Of a stretch of DNA of 64,000 nucleotides, positions 35,908 to 44,676 are shown piece by piece (the stretch's first letter is position 1; each line of letters begins with the position of its first letter). The stretch lies in contig JADGEL010000002.1 of assembly GCA_016744415.1 (NCBI GenBank), forward strand, positions 62,001 to 126,000. Reading direction: 5' to 3'. This stretch comes from Flavobacteriaceae bacterium. Lineage in GTDB: Bacteria > Bacteroidota > Bacteroidia > Flavobacteriales > Flavobacteriaceae. Below the pieces are notes generated by a model. It ran no database searches, had not been told where the DNA came from, and saw nothing but the letters and a program-made list of their open reading frames with translations. Position numbers and translations under genes: made by a program.

Positions 35908-36253
35908 GATATAAGCAAATAAATCCCTATCTATTTTCGGGGTTAAATGAAAATAAACGAACTAAAATGGTTGGACTGCTAATACACATCAAGGTTTGGG
36001 GCCTTTGAAAGATGTATAAATTTTTTCAGAATCTTTTCTTTTTTTCTTTCTTTTGTGGGGTTAATGGTTTATAATAACTAAATTTTTGCACATAATTATT
36101 TATTAATTCATGTGCATTTACTTGAACTATAAAACAATTTCTCGATAAAAAGGGAGTAATTGCAGGGACGTTCACTAGCTCCAAATGTACATATTTATTT
36201 CAATTGGGCAACTAAATTCTGGCTTTTATGAAAAATATTTTTGATTTGTTCTC
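35908..36253. other. Intergenic region between the small exported gene and fdhD
   Basis: About 350 bases hold no credible ORF. The left third carries the probable promoter of the minus-strand small gene (TTTATTTG, a near match to TAnnTTTG, and the CCCC...GGG motif). The rest is AT-rich with pyrimidine runs; the sequence after the fdhD stop shows no strong terminator hairpin that I can see. Confidence 0.6.
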
Positions 36254-37030
36254 TTATAATGTATAATAGGTATGGTTACTACCTCTAGCAAAGCCTATTA
36301 GATGGATACCAAATTCTTTGCAAAAATCTATTGCTAATGAAGAGCAACCTGAAACAGCAATAATGGTTGGGATTTTAGCTATAAAAGCTTTCGTAACAAT
36401 TTCATAAGAAACTCTTCCACTCACTAATAAGTAATTGGAGTTAGATAATTTTTTTTGAGTGATAAGGTCTCCTATCGCTTTATCAACAGCGTTGTGCCTT
36501 CCAATATCTTCTTTAATTGAAAGAAGTTGATAATTTGAATCAAATATTGCAGCAGCATGAGAAGCTCCTGTTTCATTGAAAACAATTTGCTGTTTGCTCA
36601 TTATAGAAAACATCCTTTCTATATTAAACGAAGCGGTTTTAGATGCTGAATGTAGCTTATCACCACTTTTTTTAATAGCGTCTAAAGTCTGTGCACCACA
36701 AACTCCACATGATGAAACAGATAATAAAGTTCGCTTGTTTAAATATCCTTTACCTAAAGCTTTTTTTGATATTTCAATATTTACAATCGAAAAATGATAC
36801 TCAGAATTTTCAATAATTTCAATATCGATATTTTCTTCTCCTTTATAGATATCTTCAGCAAACAAAAGTCCACGAATTAAGTTTTCATCATCACCTGGAG
36901 TACGCATAACAACCGTATAGGGTTGATCATTGATATTTATTTGAATAGGTGCCTCAACAACTATATCATCTTCAATAAAAGATTGCTTATTGTTTGAAAC
37001 TTTTAGAGCTTCATATTTTAAAGATTTCAT
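36254..37030 (-). CDS. fdhD: Formate dehydrogenase accessory sulfurtransferase
   Basis: The 258-residue protein has the FdhD signature 'LLSVSSCGVCGAQTL' with the paired cysteines that carry the persulfide, 'TGASHAAAIFD', 'EDIGRHNAVDKAIGDLI' and 'LLVSGRVSYEIVTKAF'. It transfers sulfur from a cysteine desulfurase to the Mo-bis-PGD cofactor of formate dehydrogenase. It lies 11 bases downstream of the catalytic-subunit gene, which is its client. Confidence 0.95.
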   Translation of the reverse strand: MKSLKYEALKVSNNKQSFIEDDIVVEAPIQININDQPYTVVMRTPGDDENLIRGLLFAEDIYKGEENIDIEIIENSEYHFSIVNIEISKKALGKGYLNKRTLLSVSSCGVCGAQTLDAIKKSGDKLHSASKTASFNIERMFSIMSKQQIVFNETGASHAAAIFDSNYQLLSIKEDIGRHNAVDKAIGDLITQKKLSNSNYLLVSGRVSYEIVTKAFIAKIPTIIAVSGCSSLAIDFCKEFGIHLIGFARGSNHTYYTL

Positions 37031-37040
37031 CTGAGTAGAA

Positions 37041-39755
37041 TTAAATGCGCTTAAAATCTACAGCAACAACTTTATATTCTGGAGTCATCGTTTCTTTGTC
37101 ACCAACACTACCTGTTATCAAATTGATAAAAACTTCAGGTTGATGAAAAGTTGTTCTCAAAATACCCTTTTTAACTTTTTTTGAATATTTGATTGGAATT
37201 TTAACCTCTCCTCTATCAGAGAATAATATAACCATTTCATTGTCTTTGATTCCTTTTTTGATAGCATCTTTTGGATGCACTTCTAATACATCTTTACCTA
37301 AAATAGTTTGATTATCTGTTCTACGAGTCATCGTCCCAGAATTGTAATGTTCCAATTCACGTCCTGTTGTTAAAATGAATGGATATTTATTTCCATGCTC
37401 AACAATCTCTGGAGTTTCTTCAAAATCAAAATTGTGGAAAGTCCCAATTCCTTTTTTAAATGCACCATCAATATGTAACATTTGGGTATCGGTTCCATCT
37501 TCTTTAATTGGCCATTGTAATCCATTTTCTCCTAATCTATCCCAAGACAACCCATTCATAAAAGGAATAACATCAGCTATTTCTTCAATTACATTTGCTG
37601 CATCATACGTCAACCCTGTTGGCTGGTCATAACCCAATTTACTCATGATGTCAATAATAATTTGACCATCTGGTTTGGTGTTTCCAATTGATTCAACCAC
37701 CTTATTTACACGTTGAACCCTACGCTCTCCATTTGTAAAAGTTCCGTTTTTTTCAAAATATGATGATGCTGGCAATACAACATCAGCCATTTCTGTAGTA
37801 GCAGTCATAAATAATTCTTGAACCACTATCAATTCCAATTTTTCAAATGCTTTGATACTATGATTTGTATTTGGGTCAGTCATAATTGTATCTTCACCCA
37901 TAATATACAGGGCCTTTAGTTTTCCATCAATAGCAGCATCGAGCATTTCTGGAATTTTAAGCCCCTCATGTATTGGCATTTTATCTACACCATATTTATC
38001 AGCATAATATTGTTGTATTTCTGGCTTATTAATATCCATATATCCAGCACCTTGGTGTGGCTGCACACCCATATCTGCTGCTCCTTGTACATTATTTTGC
38101 CCACGAAGTGGGTTTAATCCCACCCCCTTTTTTCCAATATTACCCGTCATCATCGCTAAGTTAGACAACAACATCACAGTTTTACTTCCTTGAAAATGTT
38201 CAGTAACTCCCAACCCATGAAACTCCATTGCACGTTCTGACTTTGCATAAGCAACTGCCGCAGCTTTTACTTTTTCTTTAGATACTCCGGTGATTATTTC
38301 TAATTCATCCATATCTAAATCAGCAATGTGGTTTTTAAATTCTATATATTTTTCTGTATAAGATTCTATGAAATGCTCATTCACTAAATTTTCAGTGATA
38401 ATATAGTAGGATATCATATTAAGGACAGCAACATTGGTTCCTGGTCTTATTTGTAAAAAGTGTGTTGCTAAATCGGCTAATTTTGTTTGAATAGGATCAA
38501 CCACAATAGAGGTAACACCTTTCATAAATGCTTGCTTTATCTTTGCACCTGTAACTGGATGTCCTTTTATTGGGTTTGCGCCAAATAAGAAAATGGCATC
38601 AGTTTGTTTTAAATCTTCAATAGAGTTTGTTGCAGCTCCAGTACCAAAAGATTTTTGCATACCCCATGCGGTTGGTGCATGACAAACACGTGCACAACCA
38701 TCAATATTATTTGTACCTACAGCAACACGAATCATTTTTTGCATCAAATAGTTCTCTTCATTTGTAGCTCTAGATGATGAGATTCCACCAATACTATCTG
38801 CGCCATATTTATTTTTGATATCAATCATTCTTGTGGTAATAAAATCATAGGCTTCATCCCAAGATACAATTTCAAATTCACCTTTTTTCTTAATCATCGG
38901 TTCACGCAATCTATCTGGATGATCGTAAAATTGGAATGCGAAACGTCCTTTTAAACAGGTATGCCCTTCATTAACTTCGGCAGTTTCTGGAGCTTGAATC
39001 CCTCTAATTTTCCCATCAATTACTGACACATCCAATTGACAACCAACTCCACAATAGGTACAAGTTGTGCGTACAGTTTTATCAGCAATCAACGTTTTGG
39101 TTTCAAATTTATCCGTCAAAGCTTCTGTAGGGCAAGTTTGTACACAAGCTCCACAAGACACACATGCTGACTCATCAAAAGTAGTATCAAACCCTTTAAT
39201 GATATTGGTTGCAAATCCTCGACCAGTCATTCCTAAAATCATTTCACCTTGAATTTCTTCACAAACTCTCACACATCGATAGCAATTTATACATTGCGAT
39301 AAATCTGACTTTATATACGGATGCGCTCTATCCGTTTCAATATCTAAATGATTTTTACCTTTTGGGTATCGCACATTTGGGATTCCAATTTGAGCAATAG
39401 TCTCCTGAAAAGGAGTTGCTTTTTTATTATTAGCAGGTAATACTTTATCAGCAGGATAATCAGTTAAAACCAATTCAACAATATTTTTTCTAAGGCGTTT
39501 AATTTTTTCTGTGTTGTGATACACGTATAAACCTTCACTAATTGGTGTATGGCAAGATGCCATTGTTTTGGTTGGACCATTTTCGATTCTAGCAACCTCG
39601 ACAGAGCAAACTCTACACGATCCAAAGTTTTCTAACCGATTGTCTTGGCACATTGTCGGAATTGAATTTTCATTTACTTCTATTCTTCTAACAAATTCTA
39701 AGATGGTTTCACCTTGTTTATATTCGTGTGCTATATTGTTTATATATGCTTCCAT
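37041..39755 (-). CDS. fdhA: Formate dehydrogenase catalytic (alpha) subunit, NAD-linked type
   Basis: The 904-residue protein has an N-terminal 2Fe-2S domain (C36, C47, C50, C68), two ferredoxin-like 4Fe-4S motifs (C155/158/161/165 and C198/201/204/208), a further 4Fe-4S near the cofactor (C232/235/239/267), and the molybdopterin domain with 'DGCARVCHAPTAWG', where Cys358 is the probable Mo ligand (no in-frame TGA, so a cysteine not a selenocysteine enzyme). It oxidises formate to CO2 and passes electrons to the NuoEF-like subunit encoded one base upstream (overlap). The NuoG-type His/Cys3 cluster motif expected around residues 99-113 is missing. Confidence 0.93.
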   Translation of the reverse strand: MEAYINNIAHEYKQGETILEFVRRIEVNENSIPTMCQDNRLENFGSCRVCSVEVARIENGPTKTMASCHTPISEGLYVYHNTEKIKRLRKNIVELVLTDYPADKVLPANNKKATPFQETIAQIGIPNVRYPKGKNHLDIETDRAHPYIKSDLSQCINCYRCVRVCEEIQGEMILGMTGRGFATNIIKGFDTTFDESACVSCGACVQTCPTEALTDKFETKTLIADKTVRTTCTYCGVGCQLDVSVIDGKIRGIQAPETAEVNEGHTCLKGRFAFQFYDHPDRLREPMIKKKGEFEIVSWDEAYDFITTRMIDIKNKYGADSIGGISSSRATNEENYLMQKMIRVAVGTNNIDGCARVCHAPTAWGMQKSFGTGAATNSIEDLKQTDAIFLFGANPIKGHPVTGAKIKQAFMKGVTSIVVDPIQTKLADLATHFLQIRPGTNVAVLNMISYYIITENLVNEHFIESYTEKYIEFKNHIADLDMDELEIITGVSKEKVKAAAVAYAKSERAMEFHGLGVTEHFQGSKTVMLLSNLAMMTGNIGKKGVGLNPLRGQNNVQGAADMGVQPHQGAGYMDINKPEIQQYYADKYGVDKMPIHEGLKIPEMLDAAIDGKLKALYIMGEDTIMTDPNTNHSIKAFEKLELIVVQELFMTATTEMADVVLPASSYFEKNGTFTNGERRVQRVNKVVESIGNTKPDGQIIIDIMSKLGYDQPTGLTYDAANVIEEIADVIPFMNGLSWDRLGENGLQWPIKEDGTDTQMLHIDGAFKKGIGTFHNFDFEETPEIVEHGNKYPFILTTGRELEHYNSGTMTRRTDNQTILGKDVLEVHPKDAIKKGIKDNEMVILFSDRGEVKIPIKYSKKVKKGILRTTFHQPEVFINLITGSVGDKETMTPEYKVVAVDFKRI

Positions 39756-41389
39756 CAGTTCGATTTAAAATATTGGTTCAACTCATCATTAAAATAATTC
39801 AATGCGTTTTTTATTGGTAATGGTATTCCTCCACCCAATCCACACAATGAACCAATTTCTAAAGTTTCTAATAAATCATCAAACAATTGACGATCAATTT
39901 TATAATCTTCTTTCTGCGCTTTTTGTAGCATTTCTTTTCCTCTAAAAGAACCTATTCTACACGGATAACATTTGCCACAAGATTCATCTGCTGTAAATTC
40001 CATGAGATGTTCTAAAAACTGAATCATAGGAAAATCTATTGGAATAGAAACCACACTTGCATGTCCTAATAAAAAGTTGTTTTCTCCAAAGGATTCAAAA
40101 TCTAAGTCTAAATCAGAAAATTTTTGAATTGGAACAATTCCTCCTAAAGGTCCTCCTATTTGTACTGCTTTGATGTCCGATTTAAACCCTTGTCCAAAAT
40201 CATCAAAAATGATTTGCAAAGGAGTGCCCATTTCAATTTCATACATTCCTGGTCTGTTGAAAAAACTATCTAAAGAAACTAATTTTGTTCCGCTAGATTT
40301 TTCAGTTCCTAAATCTGCATAAGCTTCTCCTCCATTATCTAAAATCCAATGAATGTTTGCAAAAGTTTCTACATTGCTCAACACCGTTGGTTTTCCATAC
40401 AATCCATATTGTGCTGGATAAGGAGGGCGCACTCTAACTTCTGGTCTCAAACCTTCAATAGAATTTAACAAAGCTGTCTCTTCACCACAAATATAGGCCC
40501 CTTGACCACGAATAATCTTGAATTTAAAATCTTGAGCAATTCCTAATTCTTTTAATTCTTCAATCGCATTTTGGATGATTTTAATAGAATCTGGATATTC
40601 ACCACGAATATACAAGACACCAGTAGCAGCACCTACAATCAGTCCAGAAATATACATTCCAAACAATACCTTGTGTGGTTGCTGTTCCATTAAATACATG
40701 TCAGAATATGCCCCAGGATCTCCTTCATCAGCATTACAAACAATATATTTTTGTTCATTAATTTCTTTAGAAACTGCATCTAATTTTATCCAATATGGAA
40801 AACCTGCTCCACCTCGACCACGAATATTTGAAACCTTAATTTCATCAATAGCCTCTTTTTGTTTTGTTCTATATTTCTTAGACAAACTGTAAAACTCAGC
40901 AACATCTTTAACTTTAGATGTTAAGATTGGAGTGGTATTACACCCTACATAATAGGAGTTCTCTACAGCACTCGAACTAATATTTTTAATAACGATATTC
41001 TCAATATTTTCTTTTGTAGATGCCGAGTATGTTTTATCATTAAACATAAAAGCCGCATTGGTATGACAATGACCAACACAAGCCGCATGACCAATTTCTT
41101 CGTCCTTAAAATGATCTTTTAATAGATTGTTAACTTTGGATTGTGATTTGGCAACCATACACGCTGTTCCGCTGCAAACATGCACTTTTTTATTTCTATT
41201 TTCTTCTTTAGTAAAATCATAGAAAGAAGTAGTACCTGCAACTACAGAATCGTCGATTAAAAAGCGTTTTGCTAATTCTTTAAAATCTTCTTTTGTGCCA
41301 TCAGAATTTGATAGATCAGCAATATTTTCAAGTAGATTATCGTCTAATCCTTTACGGTAAGAAAGCGAACGGATATTTTTATTTGCCAT
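39755..41389 (-). CDS. NAD-reducing subunit, NuoE-NuoF fusion of formate dehydrogenase
   Basis: The 544-residue protein has a thioredoxin-like 2Fe-2S domain (C72, C77, C104, C108 in 'VCSGTACM' and 'AACVGHCH') fused to a NuoF-like flavoprotein: 'IRGRGGAGFPYWIKLDAV' (NADH/FMN loop), 'CNADEGDPGAYSDMYLME', 'ICGEETALLNSIEG' and 'ESCGKCYPCRIGS...LCGLGG', the 4Fe-4S site. It should transfer electrons from the formate dehydrogenase catalytic subunit to NAD+. The one-base overlap with the catalytic gene supports a shared complex. The fused arrangement is known in FdsB-like and HoxF-like proteins. Confidence 0.92.
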   Translation of the reverse strand: MANKNIRSLSYRKGLDDNLLENIADLSNSDGTKEDFKELAKRFLIDDSVVAGTTSFYDFTKEENRNKKVHVCSGTACMVAKSQSKVNNLLKDHFKDEEIGHAACVGHCHTNAAFMFNDKTYSASTKENIENIVIKNISSSAVENSYYVGCNTTPILTSKVKDVAEFYSLSKKYRTKQKEAIDEIKVSNIRGRGGAGFPYWIKLDAVSKEINEQKYIVCNADEGDPGAYSDMYLMEQQPHKVLFGMYISGLIVGAATGVLYIRGEYPDSIKIIQNAIEELKELGIAQDFKFKIIRGQGAYICGEETALLNSIEGLRPEVRVRPPYPAQYGLYGKPTVLSNVETFANIHWILDNGGEAYADLGTEKSSGTKLVSLDSFFNRPGMYEIEMGTPLQIIFDDFGQGFKSDIKAVQIGGPLGGIVPIQKFSDLDLDFESFGENNFLLGHASVVSIPIDFPMIQFLEHLMEFTADESCGKCYPCRIGSFRGKEMLQKAQKEDYKIDRQLFDDLLETLEIGSLCGLGGGIPLPIKNALNYFNDELNQYFKSN

Positions 41390-41417
41390 AGGTGTTTAAA
41401 ATAATCGATAAAATTAC

Positions 41418-42593
41418 TCAAACCTTTTCGCAAATTAAAACAATGTGTTTATTATTTATACCTGTTGTAAAAAACAAGTATTGATTTCCTCCATCTTTAA
41501 TTCCTGTTTTTTTTCTAATCTGTTCAACTGATTGCGGAAAGTTACGTGTAGTGATGTTTGCTTTTTTACTAGGAATTAGTTTTTTGAGTTGTTTTTTGTC
41601 GAATGAAATATTGTGTTTTAATTCAAATTTCCGTCCAGGGAAATCAATTAAAAGATTAGAAGTATATAAATGTGAGTGTTGATGCAGTTTTTCTATATCT
41701 AATTGATTTGCAATTTCTGTAAACCCTCCTGATTTTAAAATAGCAGCATTGGGTTCGTAAATGTATTTTTTTGGCAATCCATAATTTGGTGTTTTAGATT
41801 TATCAAAAACAAATTCAAAAAGTTGACGCTGCTCTTTTTGTAGGTTAATTGTTTTAATTTTGATGGACTCCAAAAACCCTTTTTTAAGTATAAACAACAG
41901 TTCCTTCACTTCATTATTTACTGCAACTACATGAATGTTTTTTACAAATTTCAATTCACCAATAGCACTAGAGATATCAAGTATTGGAGAAACTTTGATT
42001 AAAATATTATTAGAATGATTAAAAAGAGAATTTAAATTTTTTGGCACATTCGGTAAGCAATCATCCAATAAAAATACTTTTTCTTTCATATCATTTCTTC
42101 GAGATGGATCTATATAAATCCAATCAAACTTTGAACTATTTCTTTGTAAATAGTCTAATCCATTAGTAGCAACAGTTGCTATATTTGTTTTCTTTAACTG
42201 TTGATAATTATGAGTAACAACCTCAGATAATTCTTGATTAATTTCGCAATGTGTTACCTTTTTAAATTGTTTTGAGAAGTAATAACAATCTATTCCAAAG
42301 CCACCCGTTAAGTCTATAATAGAATCTCCAGAAATCAATTCAGTTTTATATTTAGCAGTAACTTCTGATGATGTTTGCTCAATATTTAATTTGTTAGGGT
42401 AATAAATATTCTCTGTGACAAACCAAGTTGGCAATTTCTTTTGACATCTTTTTTTAGCTTCAATTTGCTCAGCTATTTCTTTGGTTGATGCATTTGAAAA
42501 AGAAGTACCCTTAAGTAGAACTTTAGCAATATCCTCATTGATATTATCATTGACAAATTGTTGGATATTGGTATGTAAGAGATTTATATTCAC
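41418..42593 (-). CDS. Class I SAM methyltransferase with THUMP-like/ferredoxin-like C-terminal domain
   Basis: The track starts at a TTG (42602); the GTG at 42593 (VNINLLHTN) is an alternative and is used here. The protein has ~391 residues, with 'DSIIDLTGGFGIDCYYFSKQF' (SAM motif I), 'VTHCEINQELSEVV' and 'FDWIYIDPSRRND' (D-P-S-R, catalytic-type motif IV). The C-terminal part ('LIPSKKANITTRNFPQSVEQIRKKTGIKDGG') fits the small THUMP-like domain seen in a Bacteroidota family. It probably methylates RNA, but the target is not known. It is just upstream of the formate dehydrogenase genes, without obvious functional relation. Confidence 0.8.
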   Translation of the reverse strand: MNINLLHTNIQQFVNDNINEDIAKVLLKGTSFSNASTKEIAEQIEAKKRCQKKLPTWFVTENIYYPNKLNIEQTSSEVTAKYKTELISGDSIIDLTGGFGIDCYYFSKQFKKVTHCEINQELSEVVTHNYQQLKKTNIATVATNGLDYLQRNSSKFDWIYIDPSRRNDMKEKVFLLDDCLPNVPKNLNSLFNHSNNILIKVSPILDISSAIGELKFVKNIHVVAVNNEVKELLFILKKGFLESIKIKTINLQKEQRQLFEFVFDKSKTPNYGLPKKYIYEPNAAILKSGGFTEIANQLDIEKLHQHSHLYTSNLLIDFPGRKFELKHNISFDKKQLKKLIPSKKANITTRNFPQSVEQIRKKTGIKDGGNQYLFFTTGINNKHIVLICEKV

Positions 42594-42680
42594 AAAAAGC
42601 AATTGTTCTTTAAAACAGAAATCTAGACTTTACTTAATTTTGAATTTCACCTTTTTCAGGAATAACAATTAGGGCGTTCT

Positions 42681-43769
42681 TTATAGATTCTTAGTCAATG
42701 ATTGTACAATTTTATTATCGGCTAAAAATTCTTTTAAAATCACTTTTAGTGCAGTGTAACTTGGCACAGCTATCACCATCCCAATTACGCCAAACAGTAA
42801 TCCGCCAATAATAATAATTAAGAATATTTCTAGAGGATGCGATTTTACACTTTTAGAAAATATGTATGGCTGGCTAATAAAATTATCTATCAACTGCGCA
42901 ATTACATAGCCAATTAATACGTATAAAGTAGTTGGTAAAATTACAGTTTTAAAGTCGTGTCCAATATTGGTTGTCATTGTTAAAAACAAAATTAATATCC
43001 CGCCAATTAATGGCCCTATATATGGTATTAAATTTAACAAGGCACATAAAAAAGCAATAACGATGGCATTATCTACTCCAAATATTGCTAGTGTTACCGA
43101 ATATAAAATAAATAAAATGGTAATTTGAAATACCAAACCAATAAAATATCTAGATAATAAATCTTTAATAGTATTCATTGATTTTTCAATTCTTTTTTCA
43201 TTTTTATTCGGAATCAAAACTAAAATACCCTTATGCATTAATCCACTATCTTTCATTAAAAAGAAAGTAATAAATAATACTGAAAATAAACCAATGCTCA
43301 AACTACCAACAGTTCCTAAAATAGAATTTAACAATACTGGAATCTCACTAAATCCAGACATAACATCTATATCTTTAAATTGCTCTACTAGATCAAAGTT
43401 TTTATTTAAAAAATGATTGCTAACTTGCTCAGCAATATGTGCATAATTTTTTTTAAGCGCATCAAAATTTAATAGAGATAAATTTTTTCCTTGCTGGGTT
43501 ATTAATGGGATAAACATTCTAATAAGACCATAAATAAGGCTAATAAAAATGAATAAGGTTAATACAACTGCCAGCGTATTTGGAAATTTAAGCTTACTAT
43601 TTAAAAACTTAATAATAGGACGCGCTATCAATGAGAGCACACCAGCAATTATTATGTAAACTAATACAGCTTGAATTTTCCAAAGAAAAAAGAGAAGAAT
43701 AGCGATCCCAACCAAAGTGCCAATTGCTTTTAAAATTCCAGCGGAGATATCATTTGATTTTGTATGCAT
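42681..43769 (-). CDS. AI-2E family transporter
   Basis: The 362-residue protein has seven to eight hydrophobic spans, including 'LVGIAILLFFLWKIQAVLVYIIIAGVL', and the family sequence 'NAIVIAFLCALLNLIPYIGPLIGGILILFL' followed by 'IDNFISQPYIFSKSVKSHPLEIFLIIIIGG'. These are typical of the AI-2E/PerM permease superfamily, whose members move small solutes, autoinducer-2 or ions. The substrate of this one is unknown. It lies in a tightly packed minus-strand gene run with rluA-like and ggt genes. Confidence 0.92.
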   Translation of the reverse strand: MHTKSNDISAGILKAIGTLVGIAILLFFLWKIQAVLVYIIIAGVLSLIARPIIKFLNSKLKFPNTLAVVLTLFIFISLIYGLIRMFIPLITQQGKNLSLLNFDALKKNYAHIAEQVSNHFLNKNFDLVEQFKDIDVMSGFSEIPVLLNSILGTVGSLSIGLFSVLFITFFLMKDSGLMHKGILVLIPNKNEKRIEKSMNTIKDLLSRYFIGLVFQITILFILYSVTLAIFGVDNAIVIAFLCALLNLIPYIGPLIGGILILFLTMTTNIGHDFKTVILPTTLYVLIGYVIAQLIDNFISQPYIFSKSVKSHPLEIFLIIIIGGLLFGVIGMVIAVPSYTALKVILKEFLADNKIVQSLTKNL

Positions 43770-43815
43770 AGCTTTTTATTTAAAGTGTAAATGTAAATTA
43801 TTTAATTCAAAAATT

Positions 43816-44676
43816 TTATGTTGCAAATATTTTTCTGAATCTATTTGGAATTTCATTTTTGATATCGATAAATTGCTTTGTAATAGGATGTATAAATTGC
43901 AATCTCGATGCATGTAAATAAAGCCCTTTGCCTTTTAAAATTAAATTTTCTAACCCATATTCTACATCTCCCAAAATTGGGTTTCCAATTAAGGATAAAT
44001 GCTTTCGTAATTGATGTCTTCGCCCAGTTTTAGGAAATAACTTTACCAAATTTAAAACCTCAAATCGTTCAGAAAAAACTGTATCAATGACTTCATAATG
44101 CGAATAGGATTTTTTACCATCAATAGGAAAATCAACACTTTCAGAAGCTTTCATTTTACCGATAGCCACTGCAATATATTCTTTCTGAATTTCTTTATTT
44201 TCAAATAATTTATTCATAGCAAGAATCGATGTACTTGTTTTACCAATCAACAACAAACCAGTTGTTGGATAATCTAAACGATGAACTGGTTGCGGAATTA
44301 CAGCATCGCTCTGCGAACTTGGAATAAGGTTTTGTGGCAATCCATTAGCAATGGTTTTGAATTTATTTCCACTAACTAAAATACCCGCAGGTTTATTGAT
44401 AATTGCTAAATAATCATCTTCATAAATAACTCCCAAAGACAGTTTAAGTTTCTTCAGACTTTTACTATCTTTAAGTTGATATAGCGTGATTTCTTCACCA
44501 CCTTTAATAAAGTTTGCTGTACTGCAAATTTTACCATCAATTTTTAGCAATCCTTTTTTAATAGCTTTTTTTAAGGAAGATTTCGTTTTACACAATTCAA
44601 AAACTCCAACAGCATATTCTTGAATTCTAATTTGATTTTCTTGCTTTGGAACGATATGAGTTTCGGCAAGTACCAA
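43816..44676 (-). CDS. RluA-family pseudouridine synthase
   Basis: The 286-residue protein has an S4-like N-terminal region ('SSLKKAIKKGLLKIDGKI'), then 'DDYLAIINKPAGILVSG', 'PVHRLDYPTTGLLLIGKT' (the catalytic HRLDxxTxG motif with the Asp) and 'LFPKTGRRHQLRKHLSLIGNPILGD'. It isomerises uridines in rRNA or tRNA. The first codon is TTG immediately after the ggt stop and no ATG occurs for many residues, so a TTG start coupled to ggt translation is likely. The target uridine is unknown. Confidence 0.9.
   Translation of the reverse strand: MVLAETHIVPKQENQIRIQEYAVGVFELCKTKSSLKKAIKKGLLKIDGKICSTANFIKGGEEITLYQLKDSKSLKKLKLSLGVIYEDDYLAIINKPAGILVSGNKFKTIANGLPQNLIPSSQSDAVIPQPVHRLDYPTTGLLLIGKTSTSILAMNKLFENKEIQKEYIAVAIGKMKASESVDFPIDGKKSYSHYEVIDTVFSERFEVLNLVKLFPKTGRRHQLRKHLSLIGNPILGDVEYGLENLILKGKGLYLHASRLQFIHPITKQFIDIKNEIPNRFRKIFAT

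Noticed and set aside
36254-41389. Selenocysteine (TGA-coded) formate dehydrogenase
   Set aside because: The frame is continuous and the expected position reads cysteine (R-V-C-H), so no recoding is needed.
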